In this document: one piece after another, positions 1-8,643 of the stretch
Position numbering within the stretch: the stretch's first letter is position 1
Layout of the letters: every line of letters begins with the position of its first letter
DNA from: CAKSFT01 sp045544615
Lineage (GTDB): Bacteria > Bacillota > Clostridia > UBA1381
NCBI GenBank assembly: GCA_045544615.1
Contig: JAZPZI010000015.1
Coordinates: forward strand, 1-60,183
Reading direction: 5' to 3'
Length of the DNA stretch: 60,183 nt
Translations under genes and position numbers: made by a program
The notes under the pieces: model-generated
The model's database searches: none
Told to the model about the DNA's origin: nothing
The model's input: the letters and a program-made list of their open reading frames with translations, nothing else

Positions 1-288
1 GCTGTGCTTCTGAAGGGCGGTCACAGTATAAACGATGCAAACGACCTTCTGTATGCAAACGGCAGATATAAATGGTTTTGCGGCAAGCGTATTTACAATC
101 CTAATACACACGGAACAGGATGTACTTTATCAAGCGCTATAGCATCAAATCTTGCAAAAGGACTTAGCCTTGCAGAGTCTGTAAAGAGAGCAAAAGAGTA
201 CATATCTGCCGCGCTTGCTGAAGGTCTTGATTTAGGAAAAGGCTCTGGCCCGATGAAGCATAGTTTTATGGTAAACGATGGTATCTGA
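1..288 (+). CDS. thiD: Phosphomethylpyrimidine kinase, C-terminal part (cut by window edge)
   Basis: The open frame enters from the left edge, so only the last 95 residues are visible. The family phosphorylates hydroxymethylpyrimidine and its monophosphate in the cytosolic pyrimidine branch of thiamine synthesis. The segment NTHGTGCTLSSAIASNLA is the signature of the ribokinase-like ThiD fold: GTGC holds the anion hole and the conserved cysteine, and the following helix packs at the ATP site. The preceding LLKGGHS also fits the ThiD core. A perfect hairpin terminator follows the stop. The N-terminus and start lie outside the window, and a bifunctional fusion upstream cannot be excluded. Confidence 0.85.
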   Translation, partial: AVLLKGGHSINDANDLLYANGRYKWFCGKRIYNPNTHGTGCTLSSAIASNLAKGLSLAESVKRAKEYISAALAEGLDLGKGSGPMKHSFMVNDGI

Positions 289-310
289 ATCAAAGATTCT
301 TTCCACCCCA

Positions 311-335
311 AACCACCCCTCGGGGTGGTTTTTTC
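311..335 (+). terminator. Rho-independent terminator after thiD
   Basis: A 10-bp GC-rich perfect inverted repeat (AACCACCCCT/CGGGGTGGTT) is followed at once by a run of T. It separates thiD from the glnA promoter. Confidence 0.85.
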
Positions 336-353
336 GTGCTTCAAATAAAGTTA

Positions 354-382
354 TTGATATTTTCGGCAATAAATGGTATAAT
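354..382 (+). promoter_or_regulatory. Promoter of glnA
   Basis: TTGATA and TATAAT are separated by exactly 17 bp, a near-consensus SigA-type promoter. It lies about 65 nt before the glnA start. No GlnR-type palindrome was recognised around it. Confidence 0.7.
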
Positions 383-448
383 TTGAATATATCAATAAAT
401 TGTTCGGAAATTCAGAAATAAAAATTGTAAAATGCAAAGGAGAAGAGT

Positions 449-1870
449 ATGAAAACAGTAAAAGATATTTTGAAACTAATCAAGGATAATGACATTAAAA
501 TGGTTGACTTTAAAATGGTCGACATAAACGGTCAGTTCCGCCATGTGACAATTCCTGCAAAAAACTTTTCGGAAAAAACAATGCAAAACGGTATTGGATT
601 TGATGCTTCCAACTATGGTTATGCAGTTGTAGAAAAGAGTGATATGGTTTTTATACCCGATCCCGATACTGCAGTTATTGACCCATTTTGTGAAATCCCT
701 ACTCTGTCAATGACAGGTAATGCGATGATTATTGACAATCCCGAGAACAGACCTCTGGCACAGTATCCGAGAAACATTGTTCTTGCGGCTGAAAAATACC
801 TGAAAGACAGCGGAATCGCCGATACAATGCTGATTCTTCCCGAGTTTGAGTTTTATCTGTTTGATAGCATTGGCTGGGAAGTAAAGCCTGAATCAATCGG
901 CGTTGCGCTCGATGCTGCTCAGGCACACTGGAACAGTGCAGAGGAAGGCCTGGGAAATGTTGTTGCAAAGCAGAAAAACTATCATATTGCAAAGCCGTTC
1001 GATGTATCATACGAAGCCCGCAGTGAAATGTGTATGCTTATCGATGATGCAGGTATTGCGCTCAATTACCACCATCCTGAGGTTGGTGCAGGCGGTCAGT
1101 TTGAAATTGAACCTGAGCTTGGTCAGATGTCAAAAATGGCTGATGCTACAATGATGATTAAATATATCATTCATAACACAGCAAGAAAATACGGTATGTC
1201 TGCAACCTTTATGCCAAAGCCTGTAATGGGTGAAGCGGGTAACGGTATGCATGTGCATATGCTTCTTTTAAAAGACGGTCAGCCTGTCTTTTCTGATGAT
1301 AATGGATATTCAAACCTCAGCCGTGAAGCTCACTACTTCATGGGCGGTCTGTTGAAGCACATCGCATCGCTTTGTGCTATTACAAACCCAAGCACAAACT
1401 CATTTAAGCGTCTTGTTCCGGGATTTGAAGCACCTGTTACGGTTGGTTATGCAACTTCAAACCGCAGTGCGGTAATCCGTATCCCTGCGTATGCGAAAGC
1501 TCCCGAGCTCAGACGTTTCGAGCTTAGAAACCCTGATGCTACATGTAACCCGTATTTCTGCTATGCGGCAATCCTTATGGCAGGTATCGACGGTATCAAA
1601 AACAAAATTGATCCGCACGAAAACGGTTGGGGACCTTACGATGTCAATCTGTTCCATCTTCCGGATGAAGAAAAGGCAAAACTCAAGCATCTTCCTACAT
1701 CGCTTGATGAAGCACTTGATGCTCTTGAAGCCGATCACGATTACCTGACAGAAGGCGGAGTATTCCCGATCGAGCTTATCAATAACTTCATTGCGACAAA
1801 GCGAGAAGAGGTTCGTCAGCTTGCGGCTATTCCGCATCCTGCAGAATTTGACAAATACTATAATCTCTGA
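449..1870 (+). CDS. glnA: Type I glutamine synthetase
   Basis: This cytosolic enzyme makes glutamine from glutamate, ammonia and ATP and is the main ammonia-assimilation step. Its 473 residues match the length of the GSI-beta subgroup. Visible blocks are the N-terminal beta-grasp region (KMVDINGQFRHVT), metal and substrate motifs LPEFEFYLF and GQFEIEP, the NPSTNSFKRL loop, and the C-terminal NLFHLPDEE and AAIPHPAEFDKYYNL segments that align with the enterobacterial enzyme. At the tyrosine adenylylated in GSI-beta enzymes (NLYDLPPEE in E. coli) this protein has Phe402, so that control should be absent. AAAGGAG sits 8 nt before the ATG. The stop codon lies inside the first hairpin of a mini-hairpin array. 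Confidence 0.95.
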   Translation: MKTVKDILKLIKDNDIKMVDFKMVDINGQFRHVTIPAKNFSEKTMQNGIGFDASNYGYAVVEKSDMVFIPDPDTAVIDPFCEIPTLSMTGNAMIIDNPENRPLAQYPRNIVLAAEKYLKDSGIADTMLILPEFEFYLFDSIGWEVKPESIGVALDAAQAHWNSAEEGLGNVVAKQKNYHIAKPFDVSYEARSEMCMLIDDAGIALNYHHPEVGAGGQFEIEPELGQMSKMADATMMIKYIIHNTARKYGMSATFMPKPVMGEAGNGMHVHMLLLKDGQPVFSDDNGYSNLSREAHYFMGGLLKHIASLCAITNPSTNSFKRLVPGFEAPVTVGYATSNRSAVIRIPAYAKAPELRRFELRNPDATCNPYFCYAAILMAGIDGIKNKIDPHENGWGPYDVNLFHLPDEEKAKLKHLPTSLDEALDALEADHDYLTEGGVFPIELINNFIATKREEVRQLAAIPHPAEFDKYYNL

Positions 1871-1968
1871 TAAAATCAGAGTCGAATTGATGCAAGCGTT
1901 GCAAGGCAACGCAATGAATTGCCTGACGGCATGAATTGCACCTTCGGTGCATTTAAAGGTAATTCATT
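1865..1968 (+). repeat. Mini-hairpin array with ATGAATTG linkers
   Basis: This is a string of short hairpins with 3-5-nt loops: CTCTGA/TCAGAG (1865-1881, containing the glnA stop), CGTTGC/GCAACG (1897-1911), GCC-TGAC-GGC (1921-1930) and TGCACC-TTC-GGTGCA (1937-1951). The linker (A)ATGAATTG recurs at 1913-1921 and 1931-1938 and returns inverted as AATTCATT at 1961-1968. The design matches the larger array at 28723-28918. There is no T-run, so it is not a standard terminator, although it may protect the glnA mRNA end. Confidence 0.7.
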
Positions 1969-2020
1969 TGATTGACACAGGGAAGAATTGTGTTGAATGG
2001 TACTAAAAGGAGTTACAACA

Positions 2021-2653
2021 ATGATAAGAAAAGAACACAGAGAAGAAAAATGGAAGTTTCCGTTTGTGGAATATTCGCCAAAACAGATAAAGGAAAAGCT
2101 ACCGTTGGTAGTCCAGCTCCACGGTGCAGGTGAGCGAGGCACGGGCACTGATGACCTTGACAAGGTTGATGTACACGGCTTTTCAAAGTATTTAAAGGAT
2201 GCCGAGCACGACTGTATCGTTATTATGCCGCAATGTCCCCTCAACACCTTCTGGGCGGCAAGGGTAGAATCGATTGTCGAGTTTATCGGACAGCTGGTTG
2301 AAGAATATAATGTTGATGAGGACAGGGTGTATCTCACAGGCCTCAGTATGGGCGGATTCGGCACATGGTTTACCGCTATGGCAAGACCTGACCTCTTTGC
2401 CGCAATCGCTCCTGTTTGCGGTGGCGGTATGGCGTGGAATGCAGGCGTTCTCGGGATGCCGGTTTGGGCCTTTCACGGGATTGTTGATCCGGTTGTAAGT
2501 GTGAATCAGTCGGATGAGATGGTCTCGGCCCTGAAAGCGGCAAAGGCAGATGTTACATACACAAGGCTTGAGGGAGTAGGTCATAATGTATGGGAACACG
2601 CATATAACAGACAACTGATGGAATGGCTGTTGAGTAAGAAAAGAGTCAGATAG
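2021..2653 (+). CDS. Alpha/beta hydrolase, phospholipase/carboxylesterase-like
   Basis: This is a single-domain cytosolic esterase of about 210 residues. The order of motifs fits the alpha/beta-hydrolase fold: oxyanion region VQLHGAGERG near the N-terminus, nucleophile elbow GLSMGG (Ser), acid in HGIVDPVV (Asp) and base in GVGHNVW (His). No signal peptide is seen. ATG at 2021 is chosen because AAAAGGAG lies 8 nt upstream; the in-frame ATG at 1997 has no comparable site. The substrate is unknown. Related proteins include feruloyl or acetyl esterases acting on plant-derived sugars, which would suit the other carbohydrate genes nearby, but that is inference. Confidence 0.8.
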   Translation: MIRKEHREEKWKFPFVEYSPKQIKEKLPLVVQLHGAGERGTGTDDLDKVDVHGFSKYLKDAEHDCIVIMPQCPLNTFWAARVESIVEFIGQLVEEYNVDEDRVYLTGLSMGGFGTWFTAMARPDLFAAIAPVCGGGMAWNAGVLGMPVWAFHGIVDPVVSVNQSDEMVSALKAAKADVTYTRLEGVGHNVWEHAYNRQLMEWLLSKKRVR

Positions 2654-2713
2654 ACAGACATTTTAAATATTATAAAATAAATAATATAAAGAAAAAAGAA
2701 TGGAGAGGTTAAA

Positions 2714-4084
2714 ATGAAACAAAGAGAAAAATTTTCGTCGAGACTCGGGTTTATCCTGATTTCGGCAGGCTGTGCAATCGGCTTGGGTAATGTTTACCGT
2801 TTCCCGATTTTGACAGGCTCATACGGCGGTGCACTTTTCGTGCTTATTTACATCGCATTCCTGCTTTTGTTGGGATTGCCGATTATGACAATGGAGTTGT
2901 CGGTTGGTCGTGCAAGTCAGAGAAGTATTGCATCGAGCTTTGACGTACTTGAAAAGCCTGGGCAGAAGTGGCATTGGCTCAAATTCTCGGGTATTGCCGG
3001 AAACTACCTGCTTATGATGTTCTACACAACAATCTCTGCATGGATGGTTATCTATTTCTGGAAATATCTCAGCGGCTCGATTTTGCAATATCAGGCAGTT
3101 GAGGAGCTCGGAAATGTTTTCGGCGGAGTTGTGAGCAACACAGGCGGACTTATCGCAACAACAATCGGTGTTATTGTGGTATGCTTCGGCATCTGTTCTT
3201 TAGGACTCCAGAAGGGCGTTGAGAGAATCACAAAGGTTATGATGGTCGCACTCTTTGTGCTTATGATAGGTCTTGCGGTTTATGCCTGCACACTTTCAAA
3301 TGCGGCAGAAGGCCTCAAGTTTTACCTCATTCCAAGCCTTGACGGAATAAAGGATTCAGGCTTGTGGACAGTTATTTCGGCGGCTATGGGTCAGGCGTTC
3401 TTTACGCTTTCTATCGGTATCGGCTCGATTGCTATTTTCGGAAGCTACATCTCAAAGGACAGAAGCTTGACAGGTGAGGCTCTCACAATTATGGGACTCG
3501 ACACATCTGTTGCACTTATGTCGGGACTTATCATCTTCCCGGCTTGCTTTACCTACAATAACGGTGTTACAGCTGATGCATCAACCGTTGGTGCAAGCTT
3601 CCTTTTCACAACACTATCGAGTATCTTCAATGCTATGCCGGGCGGAAGAATAGTGGGCACACTTTTCTTTATATTTATGGTATTTGCGGCATTCTCGACT
3701 GTTATTGCGGTATTCGAAAACATTATGTCGTTCTGGCTTGAGCTTACAAAGATGAGCAGAGTCAAGGTTGCTATTATAAATGTTATTTTAGTAACACTTC
3801 TTTCACTGCCTTGTATCCTGGGCTTCACTGTCTGGGAAAATGTACAGATTGCAGGAAAGGGAATAATGGACATGGAAGACTTTGCCGTTTCCAATATCCT
3901 TTTGCCGCTTGGCAGTCTTTGCTATGTGCTGTTCTGTACATCACGCTACGGCTGGGGTTGGGACAAATACTTCGCCGAGGTCAATGAAGGAAAAGGATTG
4001 AAGCTTGCAAAGTGGTTAAGACCGTATCTTGCATATGTTCTTCCGGTTGTTATTATAGCAGTATTTATTATGTCGGTATTATAA
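2714..4084 (+). CDS. Neurotransmitter:sodium symporter (SNF) family transporter
   Basis: This inner-membrane Na+-coupled transporter of about 456 residues probably imports amino acids, as characterised bacterial LeuT/MhsT-type members do. The family hallmark is the N-terminal stretch around residues 8-32: LGFILISAGCAIGLGNVYRFP holds the unwound TM1 that binds sodium and substrate. About eleven hydrophobic segments follow, the length typical of bacterial members lacking TM12. GGAGAGG precedes the ATG. It lies 60 nt after the esterase, without a clear promoter, so the two may be co-transcribed. The substrate cannot be read from the sequence. Confidence 0.9.
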   Translation: MKQREKFSSRLGFILISAGCAIGLGNVYRFPILTGSYGGALFVLIYIAFLLLLGLPIMTMELSVGRASQRSIASSFDVLEKPGQKWHWLKFSGIAGNYLLMMFYTTISAWMVIYFWKYLSGSILQYQAVEELGNVFGGVVSNTGGLIATTIGVIVVCFGICSLGLQKGVERITKVMMVALFVLMIGLAVYACTLSNAAEGLKFYLIPSLDGIKDSGLWTVISAAMGQAFFTLSIGIGSIAIFGSYISKDRSLTGEALTIMGLDTSVALMSGLIIFPACFTYNNGVTADASTVGASFLFTTLSSIFNAMPGGRIVGTLFFIFMVFAAFSTVIAVFENIMSFWLELTKMSRVKVAIINVILVTLLSLPCILGFTVWENVQIAGKGIMDMEDFAVSNILLPLGSLCYVLFCTSRYGWGWDKYFAEVNEGKGLKLAKWLRPYLAYVLPVVIIAVFIMSVL

Positions 4085-4092
4085 TTTATAAA

Positions 4093-4123
4093 AACGGGTT
4101 CAATTGAAGTGAATCCGTTTTTT
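4093..4123 (+). terminator. Rho-independent terminator after the NSS symporter gene
   Basis: AACGGGTTCA pairs with TGAATCCGTT (one G-T wobble) around a short loop and is followed by a T-run. Confidence 0.8.
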
Positions 4124-4139
4124 GTTGGAGAAAAAAGTG

Positions 4140-4168
4140 TTGTTATTTTGCAGGAAGTGTGATAAAAT
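4140..4168 (+). promoter_or_regulatory. Promoter of the membrane protein/HAD/YeiH operon
   Basis: TTGTTA and TAAAAT are 17 bp apart, just behind the terminator of the previous gene and about 60 nt before the next start. Confidence 0.5.
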
Positions 4169-4231
4169 GAAAGTGTATGATTTGTTTGGGGATTTGCTGT
4201 TGGCTTATGCAATGAATTTGAGGTGATACAT

Positions 4232-4678
4232 TTGAAAACAACAAAGCTATATAACGTACTTTTTCCGTTCTGGATGCTTTTGCTCTTTCCGCAGATGTGG
4301 CTGATAGTCCTGCCCGGTAACTTTATAATCGACTCGGCAGTTTTGATTATCAGTATGTTTATCCTAAAGCTTGAGAGCAAAAAGGAATTCTATTGGAAAA
4401 ATATTTTCAAAATATTTGGGTTCGGACTGCTTGCCGATGTCATTGGCTCGGCATATATGCTTGTTATGGTTATTGTGTTCGAGCTTGGCAGTATGGGCGA
4501 TGAGCTCTACATAACCCTGCCGGCACTTATCATCTCGGCGACGATGATATTCGTATTCAACTATTTTGTTACTTTTAGAAAATATGATAAAGCCATTCGC
4601 TTTAAGCTTGCGCTTACATTTGCGATTGTGACGGCACCTTACACATTCCTTGTTCCGTCGAGCTGGCTTTACGGCTGA
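4232..4678 (+). CDS. Small integral membrane protein of unknown function
   Basis: This protein of about 148 residues has four likely membrane segments (roughly residues 5-25, 26-42, 55-80 and 92-115), a further hydrophobic C-terminal stretch and short basic loops. I do not recognise the family. A TTG start at 4232 is preferred because GAGGTG lies 6 nt upstream; the in-frame GTG at 4223 overlaps that site. It is the first gene of a tight cluster with a HAD phosphatase (24 nt later) and a YeiH-type protein, so a link to transport or small-metabolite turnover is possible but not shown. Confidence 0.65.
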   Translation: MKTTKLYNVLFPFWMLLLFPQMWLIVLPGNFIIDSAVLIISMFILKLESKKEFYWKNIFKIFGFGLLADVIGSAYMLVMVIVFELGSMGDELYITLPALIISATMIFVFNYFVTFRKYDKAIRFKLALTFAIVTAPYTFLVPSSWLYG

Positions 4679-4701
4679 TACACAACCCGAGGAGAAAACT
4701 T

Positions 4702-5322
4702 ATGATAAAAAACTACATTTTTGATTTCGGCAATGTTTTTGCCGAGTTTATACCCGAAAAGCTTTGTGCTCCATATATTGAAGAGGGCGAGGGGAAAAAG
4801 CGGATAGTCGATGCGGTATTCAGCCGTGAATACTGGGACAAGCTCGACTCGGGCGAGTATGACGATAACGAGGCGAAGGCGGAGATAAAAAAACGCTTGT
4901 CGGAGGATGAGGGCGAGCTTGCCCTTCGGATTTTTGATGCGTGGATAGGTAACATGGCACCGATTGACGGGATGCGTGAGTTATTATCCGAGATAAAAAA
5001 GACCGACAAAAAGCTCTATCTTTTATCCAACATCAGCAAGGACTTTGCAAAGACCTATCACAACTACCCATGGATAAGCGAGCTTTTTGAAAAGTTCGAC
5101 GGGTTGGTGTTCTCGGGTACAATCGGTATGATTAAGCCGAGCCCCGAGATATTTGGGTATGTACTGGATAAGTTCGGATTAAAGGCAGAGGAAAGCCTTT
5201 TTATCGACGATTCATTGCAAAACATCAAGGGTGCAAAGAGTGTCGGCATAAAGGGATACCTGTTCGATGGTGATGCGGATAAGTTGAGGACATATTTAAT
5301 TCAGCAGGAGGACGAAAAATGA
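4702..5322 (+). CDS. HAD-superfamily phosphatase (subfamily IA, YihX-like)
   Basis: This cytosolic phosphatase of 206 residues probably acts on a sugar phosphate or similar small molecule. HAD motif I is DFGNV near residue 9, the variant with Asn at the usual general-acid Asp region that is also found in YihX-type glucose-1-phosphatases. Motif II is LLSNIS, motif III is the Lys in MIKPSPEIF, and motif IV is FIDDSLQNIKGA. A helical cap lies between motifs I and II. GGAGAAAAC precedes the ATG. Its stop overlaps the next gene's ATG (ATGA at 5319), which shows translational coupling. The substrate is not known. Confidence 0.82.
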   Translation: MIKNYIFDFGNVFAEFIPEKLCAPYIEEGEGKKRIVDAVFSREYWDKLDSGEYDDNEAKAEIKKRLSEDEGELALRIFDAWIGNMAPIDGMRELLSEIKKTDKKLYLLSNISKDFAKTYHNYPWISELFEKFDGLVFSGTIGMIKPSPEIFGYVLDKFGLKAEESLFIDDSLQNIKGAKSVGIKGYLFDGDADKLRTYLIQQEDEK

Positions 5323-6329
5323 AGGCAGTTTTAAACATCATTCCGGGATTTTTGCTTGCACTTTTGATAGCTGCGGCGGCAAAATTCATTGAGGGACTTT
5401 TGCCTGTACATATTATCGGCGCATCGGTTATAGCGCTTTTTATAGGTATGATTATAAACAGTTTCTGGCGACCAAAGATGCTCTCGGCAGGGCTTAAGTT
5501 CACATCAAAGAAGATTCTGAAGTTTGCGATTATTCTTTTGGGTGCATCGCTGAGCGTTGATGTAATCCTCTCGGTCGGCAAGCTTTCGCTGATGGTAATG
5601 TTCTTTACGCTCCTTACCTGCTTTGGCGGCGGATACCTGATAGGCAGGGCACTGGGCCTGAACTGGAAGCTTTCCAACCTGATTTCTGCAGGAACAGGGA
5701 TTTGCGGCGGCTCGGCAATAGCGGCGATTGCACCTGTAATTGATGCCAAGGACACCGATATTGCTTATGCAATGTCTGCAACCTTTTTGTTTGATATGGC
5801 GATGATTGTCCTGTTCCCGATTATGGGAAGAATGCTCGGACTTAGCGATATGGCATACGGCTTGTGGGCAGGAACTGCGGTAAATGATACTTCGAGTGTT
5901 GTTGCGGCAGGCTATGCCTATTCAGAGGGTGCAGGTGATTTTGCAACTATGGTGAAGCTCACAAGAACACTTTCGATTATCCCGACAGTTTTAGTGTTTG
6001 CTTTTGTTAATCTGCGACTGAAAAGAAAGAACGATGTTTCGGCAACGGGTAAGAAGGTCAATGTCCTTAAGCTTTTCCCGTGGTTTATTCTCGGATTTGT
6101 CGGACTTGCCATTGTGAACAGTATCGGTCTGATACCTGAAAATGTTTCGGCTATGGCAAAGGATGTGAGCAAGTTCCTGATGGTTTCGGCACTTGCGGCG
6201 ATTGGTCTTAACACAAGCTTCAGGGATATGAAGAAGTCGGGAATAAACCCTATGCTTCACGGATTCATCATATCGGCACTGGTGGTTATAGTGGCTATTG
6301 GCGTTGAATGGTGTATGGGGCTTGTTTGA
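5319..6329 (+). CDS. YeiH/UPF0324 family putative sulfate/anion exporter
   Basis: This integral membrane protein of 336 residues has about ten hydrophobic segments. Family marks are HIIGASVIALFIGMIIN near the N-terminus, AIILLGASLS, the glycine-rich GTGICGGSAIAAIAPVI, and GLWAGTAVNDTSSVVAAG in the centre. The family is annotated as a putative sulfate exporter, but experimental support is thin and I treat the substrate as unknown. It is translationally coupled to the HAD phosphatase. The GGAGG site lies inside the upstream coding region. Confidence 0.85.
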   Translation: MKAVLNIIPGFLLALLIAAAAKFIEGLLPVHIIGASVIALFIGMIINSFWRPKMLSAGLKFTSKKILKFAIILLGASLSVDVILSVGKLSLMVMFFTLLTCFGGGYLIGRALGLNWKLSNLISAGTGICGGSAIAAIAPVIDAKDTDIAYAMSATFLFDMAMIVLFPIMGRMLGLSDMAYGLWAGTAVNDTSSVVAAGYAYSEGAGDFATMVKLTRTLSIIPTVLVFAFVNLRLKRKNDVSATGKKVNVLKLFPWFILGFVGLAIVNSIGLIPENVSAMAKDVSKFLMVSALAAIGLNTSFRDMKKSGINPMLHGFIISALVVIVAIGVEWCMGLV

Positions 6330-6354
6330 TATACGGTATTTTTGAGGTGAAAGA

Positions 6355-7731
6355 ATGTTAAAAAATTTATTTGCGCCCGTCGATCTGACGGTGGGAACTC
6401 CGTGGAAGGGAATACTTTCCTTTACCCTTCCTATGCTTATCGGAAATATAGCACAGCAGCTATACAGTACGGTTGACAGTATTGTTGTAGGAAATTATGT
6501 GGGTGATAATGCTTTGGCGGCGGTTGGAAGTGCCGCTCCGCTTATCAATATGATTCTTGTTCTTTTTATCGGTATTTCGGCCGGTGCGAACATTATGGTT
6601 TCGCAGTATTTCGGTGCGAAAAACCGTGAAGGGTTATCATACACAATCGGGAACAGTCTTACCGTAACGGCAATCGCCTGCTGCTTGCTGATAGCGGTTG
6701 CGGCACCGATAGTGCGGCCTGTGTTAGTTATGCTAAACACACCCGACACTATTATTGACTGGTGTGCAGATTACTTGATGATTTCGATTGTCGGCATCGC
6801 AGGGCTTGCTTATTATAATATCCTGAGCGGTATAATACGAGGACTTGGTGACTCGGTTTCGGCACTTGTGTATCTTTTGGTCGCAACGGTGATAAATATA
6901 GTTTTGGATGTTTACTTTGTTGCAAAGCTTAATATGGGTGTCGGCGGTGTTGCCCTGGCAACGGTGATTGCGCAGGCGGTTTCCTCGGTTTTGTGTCTTA
7001 TAAAGCTTGCCAGGATGACCGAGAGCTTTGATTTCGGACTGAAGTTTTTAAAGCCTGTCAAGCAATATGTAAAAACGATAATAAGTCTCGGCTTGCCGTC
7101 GGGACTTACCCAGGCGATATTCTCGTCTGCCATGATAATTGTGCAGTCGCTCACAAACTGTTTCGGTGAACAGTTTATTGCAGGTAATGTTGTAATAATG
7201 CGAGTTGACGGCTTTGCAATGATGCCGAACTTTTCGTTTGGTATGGCACTCACGACCTATGCCGGTCAGAATGTCGGTGCCGGACTCTACGACAGAGTTA
7301 CAAAGGGTGCAAAGCAGGGAACGCTTATGGCGGTTATATGTTCAACGGCGATTACCGGTGCGATTCTTCTCTTTGGTAAAGGGCTTATGGGCATTTTTAC
7401 AGAAACCGAAGACCTTGTTTCGATGAGTTATTATCTTATGAAGATTCTTGCCGTTGGCTACATCGCAGTTGCGGTAACACAGAGCCTTTCGGGAATTATG
7501 CGAGGTGCAGGTGATACCATGACACCGATGTGGATTTCGCTCATCACAACAGTCCTTGTGCGTGTTCCGATTGCTTACGGAATATCCTATCTTACAAGAA
7601 CACCCGAGCTTCCATACGGAAGATGCGAGTGTATTCAGATTTCACTGCTTCTTTCCTGGGTTACAGGTGCGGTGCTGACTGCGATTTTTTATAAAATTGG
7701 AAAATGGAAGAATAAGGCGATTAAACAGTAG
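6355..7731 (+). CDS. MATE family efflux transporter
   Basis: This is a twelve-helix inner-membrane antiporter of 458 residues from the multidrug and toxic compound extrusion family, which normally exports cationic drugs or metabolites in exchange for Na+ or H+. The N-terminal half shows TLPMLIGNIAQQLYSTVDSIVVGNYVGDNALAAVGSA, typical of the DinF/NorM branch. A repeat of the same design follows in the C-terminal half (SLSGIMRGAGDTMTPMW). GAGGTG lies 6 nt before the ATG. It follows the YeiH gene by 25 nt in the same direction. No clear terminator follows. Confidence 0.9.
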   Translation: MLKNLFAPVDLTVGTPWKGILSFTLPMLIGNIAQQLYSTVDSIVVGNYVGDNALAAVGSAAPLINMILVLFIGISAGANIMVSQYFGAKNREGLSYTIGNSLTVTAIACCLLIAVAAPIVRPVLVMLNTPDTIIDWCADYLMISIVGIAGLAYYNILSGIIRGLGDSVSALVYLLVATVINIVLDVYFVAKLNMGVGGVALATVIAQAVSSVLCLIKLARMTESFDFGLKFLKPVKQYVKTIISLGLPSGLTQAIFSSAMIIVQSLTNCFGEQFIAGNVVIMRVDGFAMMPNFSFGMALTTYAGQNVGAGLYDRVTKGAKQGTLMAVICSTAITGAILLFGKGLMGIFTETEDLVSMSYYLMKILAVGYIAVAVTQSLSGIMRGAGDTMTPMWISLITTVLVRVPIAYGISYLTRTPELPYGRCECIQISLLLSWVTGAVLTAIFYKIGKWKNKAIKQ

Positions 7732-7803
7732 TTTTTATGGAAAATACATAAATATGAAAAATGCAGAAAAGAAATTTTTTTGTGTTTTTACAAAATAAAA
7801 ATA

Positions 7804-7832
7804 TTGCAGTATCTTTCGGGATATGATATAAT
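7804..7832 (+). promoter_or_regulatory. Promoter of purC
   Basis: TTGCAG and TATAAT are 17 bp apart, about 36 nt before the purC start. No purine riboswitch or PurR box is apparent. Confidence 0.6.
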
Positions 7833-7868
7833 AAAAGAAGTAAAAAATTGTGAAAAGAGGCTAAGCGT

Positions 7869-8552
7869 ATGAAGAAGATTTATGAAGGAAAGACAAAGGA
7901 CGTTTTCGAGCTTGAAAACGGGAATGTGCTTTTGAAGTTCAAGGATGACTGTACAGGTAAAGACGGCGTGTTTGACCCGGGCGAAAATTCTGTAGGTCTC
8001 AAGATTGAGGGTATCGGCAAGGCGAACCTCAGAACTTCTGTATATTACTTTGATTTGTTGAAAGAGGCAGGCATCAAGACTCACTATGTAAGTGCTGATG
8101 TTGATGAGGCAACTATGGAGGTTCTTCCGGGCAAGGTATTCGGCCACGGTCTTGAAGTTATCTGCCGTCTTGTTGCAACAGGAAGCTTCATCCGCAGATA
8201 CGGCGAATATATAAAGGACGGTACACCGCTCGAGGGTGGATATGTTGAATGTACCTTCAAAAATGATGAAAAGGGCGATCCGCTTGTAACAGGCGAAGGC
8301 CTTGCAGCCTTGGGTGTTATGTCACCTGAGATGTTTGAAAGCATGAAGGAGCAGACCTTGAAGATTACAAAGATTGTTGCTGATGACTTGAAGACTATCG
8401 GTCTTGATTTGTGGGATATCAAGTTTGAGTTCGGCTACAACAACAACGAGGTTATCCTGATTGACGAAATCGCATCGGGTAATATGCGTGTTTACAAAGA
8501 CGGCACAATTGTTGACCCTGTTGAGCTTACAAAGCTTATCCTTAACAGATAA
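7869..8552 (+). CDS. purC: Phosphoribosylaminoimidazole-succinocarboxamide synthase
   Basis: This cytosolic enzyme joins aspartate to carboxyaminoimidazole ribotide using ATP, in de novo purine synthesis. Its 227 residues match the short bacterial form. The start KKIYEGKTKDVFE contains the ATP-grasp-like N-terminus, followed by CRLVATGSFIRRYG and the nucleotide/metal motif LIDEIASGNMRVYKDG. Unusually for Firmicutes, it stands alone with its own promoter and terminator and not inside a pur operon. Confidence 0.95.
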   Translation: MKKIYEGKTKDVFELENGNVLLKFKDDCTGKDGVFDPGENSVGLKIEGIGKANLRTSVYYFDLLKEAGIKTHYVSADVDEATMEVLPGKVFGHGLEVICRLVATGSFIRRYGEYIKDGTPLEGGYVECTFKNDEKGDPLVTGEGLAALGVMSPEMFESMKEQTLKITKIVADDLKTIGLDLWDIKFEFGYNNNEVILIDEIASGNMRVYKDGTIVDPVELTKLILNR

Positions 8553-8559
8553 ATTTATG

Positions 8560-8584
8560 AGCACCGCTTTTGCGGTGCTTTTTT
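8560..8584 (+). terminator. Rho-independent terminator after purC
   Basis: AGCACCGC pairs with GCGGTGCT around a TTTT loop and is followed by T6. Confidence 0.9.
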
Positions 8585-8585
8585 A

Positions 8586-8614
8586 TTTACAAATTTCATA
8601 TAGTATGATATAAT
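8586..8614 (+). promoter_or_regulatory. Promoter of the 8.6-kb membrane protein gene
   Basis: TTTACA and TATAAT are 17 bp apart. The -35 starts only 2 nt after the purC terminator T-run. Confidence 0.6.
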
Positions 8615-8643
8615 ATAGAAAAACCTAATAGGAGGATATTATT

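Noticed and set aside
1457..1909. 150-codon minus-strand open frame inside glnA
   Set aside because: It is the antisense shadow of a clear glnA coding sequence and has no start signals.
4167..4226. Short leader peptide (19 codons) before the membrane protein gene
   Set aside because: Its ATG overlaps the -10 box of the proposed promoter, so it would not be on the transcript, and no ribosome site precedes it.
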